NCBI GenBank assembly: GCA_025923195.1
Contig: JAICGJ010000046.1
Span: 1 to 34,125 of the forward strand
DNA: 34,125 bases
Source of the DNA: Chryseolinea sp.
GTDB lineage: Bacteria; Bacteroidota; Bacteroidia; Cytophagales; Cyclobacteriaceae
Direction of reading: 5' to 3'
Below, one piece after another: positions 1 to 8,471 of the stretch. The notes beneath the pieces were generated by a model. The model saw only the letters and a program-made list of their open reading frames with translations. It searched no databases and was not told the origin of the DNA. Positions within the stretch are counted from its first letter, which is position 1. Each line of letters opens with the position of its first letter. The position numbers were made by a program, and so were the translations under genes.

Positions 1-73
1 AAATCCACAGGTAAGCACTGATCTTGCTTGCGCTGATCTGCTGTGTGGCCGCTAATTCTGCATGGCTATTCAT
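1..73 (-). CDS. Partial hypothetical protein, N-terminus only
   Basis: An open frame starts with ATG at 73 on the minus strand and leaves the window after 24 codons. The readable N-terminus is MNSHAELAATQQISASKISA, followed by a hydrophobic start (YLWI) that may lead into a membrane segment. Its ATG shares one base with the TAA stop of the TonB receptor upstream (TAATG), so the two are probably translationally coupled and in one transcript. I do not recognise the family from this much sequence. The call rests on the overlap geometry and the uninterrupted frame. Confidence 0.55.
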   Translation of the reverse strand, partial: MNSHAELAATQQISASKISAYLWI

Positions 74-2838
74 TATCTCAGCAGCTCATCGAACGTTAGG
101 CTCACATAATAGAGTGCTCCAATGGATGGTGATCCATAGGCTTGGTAAACCTGGTTGTTGAATAAATTATTCGCGCCCAGTTTAAGGATTGATTTGATCG
201 GTAGGACCTTGTAACTTACCTGTGCATCAAGGATGGACATAGCTTCAATTCTTCCCGGGCGTAATTGGTTAAATGTGCTTGTCCAATCATAGGCATCTTG
301 CCAGCGCCACGCAAAATTGAAACCTAAATTACTTGTAACCCTGCTGTTTCCGAAGGTTACTGTGGTTCTGTATTTGGGTGTATTGAATGCAGGGATATCA
401 TTTGGATTAGCATTTCGCAGGTCAAAATCTGCCCATGTAGCATTGCCACCTACCGTGTAGCCTTTGGGAAGAACGTAGGTCAAGCCTAACGTTGCACCTT
501 GTGCGGTCACGCGATCACTGGCGTTGGTATACAACTGATAAAGGTGACTATTGCCGTTTAGGAGATCAAAAGCAGCAGCAGGATTAATCGTGCCATCGGA
601 CCCGAGAACAGGACTTTCCGGCTGCATCACTACCTGATTCAAAAGAAAATCATTATAACTGCTAAAATAGTAATTGGCATCGATAAACAGCTTGTTGTTG
701 ATCAACCCCTTATACCCAATCTCAAATGCTTTGACACGTTCAGGCTTGATGTAGGCAACGTTTGATTTTACCAACAAGTCTTTTGTTTGCATGACAGCCT
801 GGTCAGGTGGAGTTCCTTGTGCAACGGCCTGGCCAAACGCACCGAAAAAAGGGCCGAGGGAAGTTGAGGTAAATGAATTTTCATAAACGTTCATTCCCTT
901 ACTGTTGTCCGGCACTCCACCCAAAATGGTGATGGGTCCTGCATTCAATTTTATATACTGATCGCCTGGCGTAGGATTCCTGAATCCTGTTTGAAACGAT
1001 GTTCTGACATAATGATTTCTGGCTATGGTATAAACTGCGGACGTCCGGGGAGTTATACGACCTTCGAAGTTCTGGTTCTTGTCGTATCGCGCTGATGCCG
1101 TTACCTTAAGTTTTTCCTTTAGCAGCTTTTTGGAGACCTGTACAAATGCTCCACCTTCTTTGATTGTGATTTTCTTGTTTTTGTCATCAAACAATGTCCC
1201 GTTTGTGAACATATCATACATCCGGAAATTCCCACCCGCCAATACATCCAGTATTTTTATTTTGCTGCTAAAATCATATTGTCCTTCGACGTGATACAAT
1301 TTGCTTTGACTTAGGATACCGGCACCACTCAGACCCTGTGTTCCAATCAGTCTCTCTTTTTGTTCATTGAATTCCGGAGAGCCGGGTAAAAATCGTCCCT
1401 GATCAGCAAATGTCCTCGCTTCTGCATGAATGGCTGCCGTAACACCAGTGATATTTCCATTGTAGGCTTCCTGGTAGCGAGTAAACCACATGTTATCGGC
1501 TTGGTCTTCTGAAACTATATTTCCATTTAGGTCTCTTACCCAAGTTTTATTAATGAGCTGGCCAAGGCCTTTGGCATTGTAGGAATCATGTGAATCTTCT
1601 GCGGTTGAATAGCCACGAATAAAGTAGTTCGCTCCTTTTAATTCCAGTCTATGTTGTTGTAGCGTAAAATTGTTAATGGAAAACCGATTACTGCCCGTAT
1701 AGTTCGCTGTGCCTTTTCCAAAGTTATATTGATAAATAAGTTCCATGTTATCGGAAATGCGATAGTGCAAGGCACCATTTAACTTAAGGCTATAGACATC
1801 ATAGTCTGTAAGATGGCGTTCTTCATAGCCTGTTCGGGACACACGTCCAACGCCCGCTAGCGTACGTGCTTCATCATCTCCATAAATATTCAATGCGTTT
1901 CGTGCGGGGTTATTATCACCGCGCAGTTCCTCGGGTGTTCCCGGATCGACATCGGTGTAGTTTGTTGCATACCAGTCGAGGCCTGTGAAATAGCCTGCGT
2001 TGATTTTAAAAGCAACTTTATTGTTGAACGCTTTTGCATAGCGCAATGCAATGTCATACAATGCATGCGGATCGGCATACTCCTCACTAACGTGGTTAAC
2101 ACCAACCTTGGTCTGCGCACTTAAACCTTGATATTGGTATGGATCCTTTGTTCTCAGCATCAAAATACCATTAAAGGCAACAGGCCCATAAAGCGCAGAA
2201 GCAGCTCCAGGTATAAGCTCTGCGCTCTCCATATCCAGGTCTGATGAACCGAAGAGGTTTCCAACAGCAAAGCCAAGGCCCGGAGTCTGGTTATCTACAA
2301 AATCCACTAATTGAAGAAATCGGGAATTGCCAGTGCTGTTAAACCCACGGGTATTGATTTGGCTGAATGTTAAACCACTCGTTACCATTTCAACGCCTTT
2401 GAGATTCTGGAGCCCTTCATAAAAAGTTACAGATGAGGTTTGACTAATATCTCTCATATCCATTTTTTCTATACTTACCGGCGATTGCAAAATACTTTCT
2501 TCTACACGTGAAGCAGAAAAAACCACTTCGTTCATGATCGCTGTTGCGGGGGTAAGTCTAATTGTAACAGTGGTTGCAGAAGATACTTCAAACTCCTGTT
2601 TTTCATAACCTACTACTGAAATTACAAGGGTGAAGGGTAACTTAACACCAGTGGTTAGTTCGAAATGTCCGCTTGCATCGGTGACGGTACCGGTAAGTTT
2701 TCCCTTGATTATTATGTTCACACCTGGAATCGCATCATTGCTTTCATTGTCTGATACGGTACCAGAGACTGTAGTATTCTGAGCAAAAGAGATTTGAAAT
2801 GGTGCAAAAAGAAATATAATGAGTAAAAATTTTTTCAT
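73..2838 (-). CDS. TonB-dependent outer-membrane receptor with carboxypeptidase-like regulatory domain
   Basis: This is a 921-residue outer-membrane transporter that would import a ligand using TonB/ExbBD energy. Residues 1-20 form a signal peptide (MKKFLLIIFLFAPFQISFAQ). Residues about 22-105 are a CarboxypepD_reg-like beta-sandwich (GTVSDNESNDAIPGVNIIIK, then the VTDASGHF turn). Next are a TonB-box-like stretch and plug (about 108-230; ASRVEESILQSPVSIEKMD, later NTRGFNSTGNSR), and a long beta-barrel ending in alternating residues (YYVSLTFDELLR). The length fits a full receptor, and no SusD partner is next to it. It lies 32 bases downstream of an AhpD-like gene and overlaps the next gene by one base, suggesting a three-gene operon. 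The substrate cannot be read from sequence; a siderophore, metal or peptide is possible. Confidence 0.93.
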   Translation of the reverse strand: MKKFLLIIFLFAPFQISFAQNTTVSGTVSDNESNDAIPGVNIIIKGKLTGTVTDASGHFELTTGVKLPFTLVISVVGYEKQEFEVSSATTVTIRLTPATAIMNEVVFSASRVEESILQSPVSIEKMDMRDISQTSSVTFYEGLQNLKGVEMVTSGLTFSQINTRGFNSTGNSRFLQLVDFVDNQTPGLGFAVGNLFGSSDLDMESAELIPGAASALYGPVAFNGILMLRTKDPYQYQGLSAQTKVGVNHVSEEYADPHALYDIALRYAKAFNNKVAFKINAGYFTGLDWYATNYTDVDPGTPEELRGDNNPARNALNIYGDDEARTLAGVGRVSRTGYEERHLTDYDVYSLKLNGALHYRISDNMELIYQYNFGKGTANYTGSNRFSINNFTLQQHRLELKGANYFIRGYSTAEDSHDSYNAKGLGQLINKTWVRDLNGNIVSEDQADNMWFTRYQEAYNGNITGVTAAIHAEARTFADQGRFLPGSPEFNEQKERLIGTQGLSGAGILSQSKLYHVEGQYDFSSKIKILDVLAGGNFRMYDMFTNGTLFDDKNKKITIKEGGAFVQVSKKLLKEKLKVTASARYDKNQNFEGRITPRTSAVYTIARNHYVRTSFQTGFRNPTPGDQYIKLNAGPITILGGVPDNSKGMNVYENSFTSTSLGPFFGAFGQAVAQGTPPDQAVMQTKDLLVKSNVAYIKPERVKAFEIGYKGLINNKLFIDANYYFSSYNDFLLNQVVMQPESPVLGSDGTINPAAAFDLLNGNSHLYQLYTNASDRVTAQGATLGLTYVLPKGYTVGGNATWADFDLRNANPNDIPAFNTPKYRTTVTFGNSRVTSNLGFNFAWRWQDAYDWTSTFNQLRPGRIEAMSILDAQVSYKVLPIKSILKLGANNLFNNQVYQAYGSPSIGALYYVSLTFDELLR

Positions 2839-2870
2839 ATGGTCGGTATTGAGTGGTGGTTTGGTGGCTT

Positions 2871-3443
2871 TCAGGAATGTGATTCCTTTTTAAGGTGATC
2901 GTAACCTTGGGGCAAGCGCTTATACCCATTATTAACAATGCGATCGGCAAGTCCATTATAAAACGCGGGATCTGTTGGCGTAACGGTTGAAAGGCCATCC
3001 ACATAACGATTATAAAGACAAAAGAGCGCGGCTATCAAAACGGTGTCGTGAATTTCCAAGTCCGTTGCCCCGGCTTGTTTTGCACGTTGCACAGATTCGT
3101 CGGTAACGTTTTTACCACTTTGCTGTACTTGTTTCGCTATTGTAAGCAACGCTTTCATTTTTTCACTGACAGGCGAAGTTTCAATGTCTTTTTTTACTTT
3201 TTCCGAAGTATCACATTCACCTAAGAGCAAATCAGCAGCAGCAGTATGTGCAGTTGTACAAAATTTACATTCGTTGTTGTGAGAGACAATGGTAGCAATT
3301 AGCTCCCGCTCGCCCTCCGTCAACGTTGAGGGACCCCGAAGCAATAATTGTGTCAATTCCCGTATAGGCTGTGCCGAATCCTTTCTGTATTCCAGCAAAC
3401 CGGTAATTCCTGGCAGATGTTCTTCAACAGGTATATAAGGCAT
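2871..3443 (-). CDS. AhpD-like / carboxymuconolactone decarboxylase family protein
   Basis: A 190-residue all-helical protein of the AhpD/CMD superfamily, many members of which are thiol peroxidases. The active-site pattern is visible: E58, C59, C62 and H66 within NNECKFCTTAH, the CxxCxxxH core that serves as the redox-active pair in AhpD. Two flanking helical segments (LTEGERELIATIVS before, and KMKALLTIAKQVQQSGKNV after) match the family's usual layout. ATG at 3443 is the natural start. It is the first gene of a likely operon with the TonB receptor 32 bases downstream, so it may protect against or act on whatever the receptor brings in; that link is inference. No signal peptide, so cytoplasmic. 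Confidence 0.88.
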   Translation of the reverse strand: MPYIPVEEHLPGITGLLEYRKDSAQPIRELTQLLLRGPSTLTEGERELIATIVSHNNECKFCTTAHTAAADLLLGECDTSEKVKKDIETSPVSEKMKALLTIAKQVQQSGKNVTDESVQRAKQAGATDLEIHDTVLIAALFCLYNRYVDGLSTVTPTDPAFYNGLADRIVNNGYKRLPQGYDHLKKESHS

Positions 3444-3689
3444 AGGGGTAAATTTTTAAAAGGTATTCGGAAACGGTGCCCGCCAGCAACCCAAATCCAG
3501 CCGGCGGACCGTTCCTTTTTTATAAAGCGACCAGAGACATTCAATCTGGGGAGTTTTGAAGTTTTGATCCGGACGCATGACAAAAATTTAAGTCAGCAGT
3601 CCTCTTCAAGCCTACAGAAACAAGCTTTAGTATTTCGTCACAGTGTTTCGAGATAGAATGGTCCATCGGCATGCCCAAACTTCAGCTGA

Positions 3690-3947
3690 TGGACGTATTC
3701 CAATCTCGAAAGCGAAGATAAAGCCGTCATAAAACAAATTGATGAGGGTGCAGGTCATAAAGCAAAACCCAAAATGCCTAGACTCGACACCGTCTTAGCA
3801 ACGCTATGGCCACTGGCAAAACCCAAACAAAATGCCAGCAGATATTTTGTTACCAAAAACCAAATCAAAAACGTGACGGAATTAAATACTGCACTTCCTT
3901 ATAAAGGAAGTTCGCGAATACTAATCTTTCAAAGACGCACGAAATGA
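3690..3947 (+). pseudogene. Coding-like remnant, unrecognised family
   Basis: The 532-base gap between 3443 and 3976 holds one plus-strand frame of 85 codons (stop TGA at 3945) whose composition looks like a real protein. It includes NLESEDKAVIKQIDEGAG, PRLDTVLATLWPLAKP, and a basic end ILIFQRRTK. There is no start codon at its upstream end: a TGA at 3687 immediately precedes it, and other frames carry short protein-like pieces before that. I read it as the 3' end of a decayed gene. I cannot name the family. Apart from this, 3444-3689 shows no gene I can support. Confidence 0.3.
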
Positions 3948-3975
3948 ATGTTCTGTCGGTTCAGAAAATTGCAGA

Positions 3976-4518
3976 TCAACCGCGTTCAGGCGGATGGATA
4001 ATGGTAGGATGAAACGAAGATCTTAAGATACTACAGGAGGATTCCTTCACAACATCCTTTTCCCAGCCCAAGGAAAGGTGCTGAACTGCGAAGGTCTGTG
4101 GTATATAATCTTTTATAAAATTGATAACTATTTTAGAACTTGAATGCTGATCAACTGGATTGTCGGTAAAAGTCTTGACAAAACTTGTAAGTGCTTCGTC
4201 AATCCGCTTGTTTTCGTGATCTTTTAAACAAACAACATACAGTGTATCATTTGCTAATTTTTGCTTGACCAGGCGGTAGAATTCGCCGTTGTGTTCAAAG
4301 TTTCCATCCACCCGCTCAAAACTTTTCGAATCCATAGCGTACGGTATTGAAATAGGAATCTTGATGGTTACTGTTTCGGAATCTGAATACTTCTCGGCAT
4401 CAAGCCTTTGAATCATATCCTTGTCATTTTTATACTGCAGGCCCAGAAATACGCCATAATAGCCCATCACATTTAACAGGAGGAGGAAGCTAAACGCTAT
4501 GGAGAATAGTTTTCTCAA
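3976..4518 (-). CDS. Small membrane-anchored/exported hypothetical protein
   Basis: A 180-residue protein starting with a basic-hydrophobic leader (LRKLFSIAFSFLLLLNVMGY) and then a soluble domain with a charged core (HNGEFYRLVKQKLANDTLYV, then CLKDHENKRIDEALTSFVKT). From memory, this layout (leader ending in GYY, FEH-GEFY-LVKQK, VVC-KDH) recurs in unannotated Bacteroidota proteins found near metal-related transporters; no function is established here. I place the start at TTG 4518, directly before RKLF. The frame is open up to a GTG at 4710, but the extra 64 residues look non-coding and would push the leader inside the protein. It precedes nothing obvious, and 4519-4738 is empty. Confidence 0.68.
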   Translation of the reverse strand: MRKLFSIAFSFLLLLNVMGYYGVFLGLQYKNDKDMIQRLDAEKYSDSETVTIKIPISIPYAMDSKSFERVDGNFEHNGEFYRLVKQKLANDTLYVVCLKDHENKRIDEALTSFVKTFTDNPVDQHSSSKIVINFIKDYIPQTFAVQHLSLGWEKDVVKESSCSILRSSFHPTIIHPPERG

Positions 4519-4738
4519 GGTTCTGGTAAGTGTATTTGGTTCTACCAAACTAAATAAAATATTTAGATTTAAAAACAGCACCCATATTGGATGCGTTTCG
4601 AAGTTGGATAATCGTATCAATCTCAAATCCAGCCATATTTTATAGAAAGCGACCCTTCTGTCGTCATAAAGCATTAAAGCAGGTAAAAAAATCTTTTGTG
4701 GAATCACCACAACACTAACCCGATGATTACTTTATTTT

Positions 4739-5986
4739 TCAAAATTCATTACTAATCCTGGACGGGTCTGAATGATTTTTATACACTAAAAGATAAACCA
4801 GTGCTAATGCGGCTAAGGCAGCGCCGATGGCAAATGAAAGCACAAATCGCGATGGATCATTTGCGTAAATTAACCCCGACGCAAAAGCCCCAAAGCCGAT
4901 GCCGAACTCCATAAAGATATAGACAGATGCAACCCCCCTTCCCTTGGATTTAGGGTCGCTCAAGTCTGTAGCCCAGGCCAATAATGTTGGAGATGAAGCT
5001 CCCTGTGCCAGCCCATACAATGAGACTCCTAAAGTCAATTGGAGCCGGCTATCCGCAAATGCAATTACCAGCATAGCGATTAATATGAAGACCGAGCAAA
5101 CGCGAAGTACAGGCTTGCGCCCCCAAGTATCAGAAGCCTTGCCGCCAATGAGTCGAACCATGAGAGAGGCGATGGTCATGTATGTAAACAACAATCCTTT
5201 ATTTCTGATTCCCACGTGTTCGCCGAAGTCGGGAATTAGTGTAAAGACAGAGCCGTAAGAATAAACCAGCAACAGCATGACAACGCTTGGGCCTAAGACG
5301 CGAGGTTCGAATAGATCCCTACGATCTACGGTTAGCAGCTTCCCGCTAAATGGTTGTTTTTCCTTGACCGTTTCTTTTATCCCCACAAGTATAATGGCTG
5401 ATAACAATGCAAAGGCTGATGAACAGTAGAACATAACATTGAGACCAAACTGGTTGGTGAGCAACCCACCAACGGCTGGTCCACCCGCCATCCCGATCGA
5501 ACTGGCTGTACCTAAGAGGCCCATGGCCTCGCCACGCCTTTCCGCTGGAATAATATCCGAAAGGTAGGCCGCTTGTCCCGTGGGTTTAAAGCCAGTTGAA
5601 AAACCATGGATTAGTCGGAGCAATAAAAATCCCATGACCGACGTGAACAATGGGTACAGCAGGCTGCATACAAAACAAACCAATGAGCCCACCATCATAA
5701 CGGGCACCCTACCTACGGTGTCAGCGAGTTTGCCGCTAAATGGCCGGGATACCATCGCTGTAATGGTGAAAAGTGATATGATCAGACCCTTGTATTCCGG
5801 ACCTCCCAGACTCGTTAGGTATCCTGGAAGATCTGGGATGAGCATATTAAAACTCGCAAAGAACAGCAATGAGCTGGCACAAAGTAGCCAGAATTGCATG
5901 TTATAAATTCGAGTTCTCTTCAACTGTAAATTGGATTGCTGAACCGAGTCTAAGCGTTCGTGCACCTGACCCTCGTTATCAGCCAT
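4739..5986 (-). CDS. MFS transporter (drug/metabolite exporter-like)
   Basis: A 415-residue, 12-helix major facilitator superfamily permease. The N-terminal tail (about 28 residues, hydrophilic) is followed by helices from NMQFWLLCASSLLFFASFNM onward. The MFS signature between helices 2 and 3 is clear (GKLADTVGRVP), and its degenerate repeat appears in the second half (GGKASDTWGRKPVL). A helix-5 motif typical of antiporters is present (GLLGTASSIGMAGGPAVGG), which favours export of a small molecule, possibly a drug. It begins 20 bases after the prfB stop codon on the same strand, so it is probably co-transcribed with prfB. The substrate is unknown. Confidence 0.9.
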   Translation of the reverse strand: MADNEGQVHERLDSVQQSNLQLKRTRIYNMQFWLLCASSLLFFASFNMLIPDLPGYLTSLGGPEYKGLIISLFTITAMVSRPFSGKLADTVGRVPVMMVGSLVCFVCSLLYPLFTSVMGFLLLRLIHGFSTGFKPTGQAAYLSDIIPAERRGEAMGLLGTASSIGMAGGPAVGGLLTNQFGLNVMFYCSSAFALLSAIILVGIKETVKEKQPFSGKLLTVDRRDLFEPRVLGPSVVMLLLVYSYGSVFTLIPDFGEHVGIRNKGLLFTYMTIASLMVRLIGGKASDTWGRKPVLRVCSVFILIAMLVIAFADSRLQLTLGVSLYGLAQGASSPTLLAWATDLSDPKSKGRGVASVYIFMEFGIGFGAFASGLIYANDPSRFVLSFAIGAALAALALVYLLVYKNHSDPSRISNEF

Positions 5987-6006
5987 AGATCAGGGATGCC
6001 ACGCGA

Positions 6007-7108
6007 TTAATTGCTTCTTGGTTGTATTTCCTGAGCACCTAAAAGGTAAGCTTTTATGAAATCGTCCAGGTCACCATCCAACACTGTTTGTGCATCGTGA
6101 CGTTCTACGCTCGTGCGGGCATCTTTAACGAGTTTATACGGATGCAACACATAATTGCGGATCTGCGAGCCAAAGTCGATCTTCATTTTACCCGCCTCTA
6201 CCTTGTCGCGTTCAGCATTTCTCTTTTCAATTTCGAGCTGGTATAACTTTGACTTTAACATTTGCATCGCACGCTCCCGATTCGCATGCTGCGAGCGTTC
6301 GACTTGACAAACAATAACAATACCGGTGGGCTTATGCGTAAGCTGAACTTTTGTCTCGACCTTGTTAACATTCTGGCCTCCGGCACCTCCTGACCTCGAG
6401 GTCTGGATTTCTATGTCTGCCGGGTTGACTTCAATTTCAATTGAGTCATCCACTTTCGGATAAACAAAAACAGAAGCAAAGGATGTATGGCGACGCTGAT
6501 TTGAATCGAAGGGCGAAATCCGCACCAGGCGGTGAACACCTATTTCGGATTTGAGCTTACCATAAGCGAACGGGCCCTCCAGCTCAAGAGTTGCTGACTT
6601 GATACCTGCGACATCCCCCGATTGATAATCGATCTGCGTTACCTTGTAGCCACTTTTCTCTCCCCACATAATGTACATACGGTTAAGCATATCAGCCCAA
6701 TCCTGGCTTTCGGTTCCACCAGCTCCCGGGTTGATTTCTATAACTGCGCTAAGCTGGTCTTCCTCCTGGCTCAGCATTTTTTTAAATTCCAATTCTTCGA
6801 CTGCCTTGGCTGCCTTATGGTATTCGCGATCTAATTCCTCTTCCCCAACATCACCGGCGTCATGAAATTCATTAAGCACCTCCAGATCGTCCATTAATTT
6901 AGAGACATTGTCAAAAGCGTCTGTCCAAACTTTCTTTGTGCGAATACTCTTAAGTATAGCCTCTGCGTCTTTAGGCTTGTTCCAAAAATCAGCCTGCTGT
7001 GTAATTAGTTCTTCGTCTTTTACCTCAAGGCTCTTACGGTCGTAGTCAAAGATACCCCCTCAAGGCGCTAACACGGGCCTTTAAATCTTTCAATTGGTCT
7101 GTCGTCAT
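6007..7108 (-). CDS. prfB: Peptide chain release factor 2, with programmed +1 frameshift
   Basis: RF2 recognises UAA and UGA stops and triggers peptide release in the ribosome. The gene is read in two frames. ATG at 7108 gives 20 codons ([20 protein letters not shown]), then an in-frame TGA at 7048-7046. A +1 shift at CTT-TGAC continues with DYDRKSLEV from 7047 to the stop at 6007. The product is 366 residues, matching usual RF2 length. The stop-codon-reading tripeptide SPF is at about 198-200 and the catalytic GGQ at about 243-245 ([16 protein letters not shown]). The helical N-terminal domain is complete only if the shifted part is included. A start at ATG 6894 would give a truncated protein and should be rejected. 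An MFS gene follows by 20 bases. Confidence 0.96.
7045..7060 (-). promoter_or_regulatory. prfB autoregulatory +1 frameshift signal
   Basis: Read on the minus strand the site is AGGGGGTATCTTTGAC. It contains an internal Shine-Dalgarno-like AGGGGG (7060-7055), a short spacer, the slippery CTT codon, the in-frame TGA, and a C after the stop. This matches the classical prfB element, in which low RF2 slows termination at UGA and favours slippage, so RF2 controls its own synthesis. The frames on either side join into one RF2 protein, which supports function. Confidence 0.95.
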
Positions 7109-7132
7109 GGATTACAAATTCTGTGTAAGGTG

Positions 7133-7140
7133 CAAATATA
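7133..7140 (-). promoter_or_regulatory. Candidate -7 element of the prfB promoter
   Basis: TATATTTG on the minus strand matches the Bacteroidota -7 consensus TAnnTTTG and lies 25 bases before the prfB ATG at 7108. I see no clear TTTG -33 box at the usual distance. The rest of the 403-base gap (7109-7511) shows no convincing gene. A weak 6-bp hairpin (7469-7474 with 7481-7486) lies after the stop of the upstream gene but has no T-run. Confidence 0.4.
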
Positions 7141-7511
7141 TTGTAAAAGAAGAAATTTCTGGCTATTGCATATACTTTCTGTGGCAATGTCATTTGGTCA
7201 GGCATTTAACTCAATTTGAATCGTGAAAAATTTTTTACTGCAGAGGGAATTACCAAGAAAAATTACGCTGAGAAATCGAAGAGTTTCTGCCAGCGGTAAA
7301 AAAACTTCCAGATTGAAATGCAATTTATAAAGTATGCTGAGTAAACGACATCGTTTCCTGAAATATAAAATGCGGATCAGTGATAACTACACAAATGCTT
7401 TGTCCTCAACCGTTAGCAAACTGAACACCTTCGTTTTTGTCCGGGGCTGATTTACAGCCAGCCTGCGTTTCATCTTACGCGATGAAGCCAAGCTTCTGAC
7501 AAGCGATGAGA

Positions 7512-8051
7512 TTAGGGATCGGGAGTCTCCTTGTTGACAGGCTCCAGATAAAAAGGCGAACCTTCCGACACCGTGATTAGCCTGTACTTTCCTGTTAATT
7601 TCTGAGATTTCTTTTTGATGAGCATCATGGGCAAACCGACACCAACCATCGCTACTGACGCCGCGGTGACATCTTCGTTTAGCGAGGGCTCATCTCCATT
7701 GACAACGATTACGTTGAATTGATCAATTACAAAATACGCAACACCTGCCACAACAAGGAACTTCCCTATCAAATTCACCAACCCCGTGTGTGAAAAATAA
7801 ACTCTGTCAATTTTGTGAAGGGGCACAACGGTGTCGTGTAGCACAACGGCCGTATCAAAAAGATTATTGATGTAACTATCGATTTTCTGCTTTTGCCCTT
7901 TTAAGGAAATAACAATCGCGTCGCCGGGGTTAAACCGCATTATCACTTCCTCGCGATTGAGCAGCACAAGTTGTTTCTGCGCCTGCCCAGTGCACGCGGC
8001 ACATACCAACAAGGTTAACAGAAGAAACTTTTTGATACAGGGTGCGATCAT
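7512..8051 (-). CDS. Small exported/membrane hypothetical protein
   Basis: A 179-residue protein with a signal peptide (MIAPCIKKFLLLTLLVCAAC, ending GQAQ). It continues into a beta-rich domain that binds no obvious cofactor (NREEVIMRFNPGDAIVISLK), two predicted transmembrane or hydrophobic segments (LIGKFLVVAGVAYFVIDQF and ASVAMVGVGLPMMLIKKK), and a short C-terminal beta strand region. An upstream in-frame start at 8117 adds 22 residues in front of the signal peptide and is less likely, so ATG at 8051 is preferred. Proteins of this build, with an envelope leader followed by a KG-K-YRL-like strand, occur in Bacteroidota as uncharacterised proteins. The gap to the next gene (8052-8471) holds a candidate promoter and hairpin. 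Confidence 0.65.
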   Translation of the reverse strand: MIAPCIKKFLLLTLLVCAACTGQAQKQLVLLNREEVIMRFNPGDAIVISLKGQKQKIDSYINNLFDTAVVLHDTVVPLHKIDRVYFSHTGLVNLIGKFLVVAGVAYFVIDQFNVIVVNGDEPSLNEDVTAASVAMVGVGLPMMLIKKKSQKLTGKYRLITVSEGSPFYLEPVNKETPDP

Positions 8052-8324
8052 TGTCAAAATTATTAAAATATTCGTGAGCCTTGTTTGTGACCAAACATAG
8101 AAGATTTGTATGGTCATCTCAAGAAAAGGGTAATTGTTGTGAAAATAGCGTCTCGAGAGTCTTTTAATTGTTGCATACCAAATGATGTCATGGCCTGAGG
8201 AAAGTTTACATGTCGCTTATCCGCTTACTACGTTAGGTTATATGCGTTACAACAATAATCGAATGATCATGAAGCTCGGAAACCAATAACTTGGATCATT
8301 CTTCGCGAAGCGGTCTATGACAAC

Positions 8325-8332
8325 TAAATTTG
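8325..8332 (+). promoter_or_regulatory. Candidate promoter of the propeller kinase gene
   Basis: TAAATTTG matches TAnnTTTG exactly. A weak -33 box, TTCG (8302-8305), lies 19 bases upstream. Transcription would begin near 8338, leaving a leader of about 130 bases before ATG 8472. Confidence 0.4.
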
Positions 8333-8358
8333 GTTAAAAAAACGGATTTTTTTTAACC
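8332..8358 (+). repeat. AT-rich perfect hairpin at promoter
   Basis: GGTTAAAAAAA (8332-8342) pairs with TTTTTTTTAACC (8347-8358) around a short CGGA loop. It abuts the -7 box and covers the expected transcription start. No plus-strand gene ends upstream and the minus-strand gene starts well to the left, so it is not an obvious terminator. It may be an operator or simply an AT-rich palindrome. Confidence 0.5.
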
Positions 8359-8471
8359 TTTTTACTTCGTAATTGTTTCCCCAACTTGTTCAGGATTTTT
8401 TGTACCTTCTCCCTCGTTTGTGGTTCTTTCATAGGCAATTGGATTGCTGTAGCCTAAACCAGTATCAGTCT

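Noticed and set aside
3353-3583. A 76-residue minus-strand protein near 3.4 kb
   Set aside because: It overlaps the AhpD-like gene out of frame, has no recognisable domain and looks like a shadow.
6007-6894. A 295-residue RF2 starting at ATG 6894
   Set aside because: It lacks the N-terminal domain. The upstream frame joined by the +1 shift site gives a complete 366-residue RF2.
7469-7486. Rho-independent terminator after the gene ending at 7512
   Set aside because: The stem is only six pairs and no T-run follows on the minus strand.
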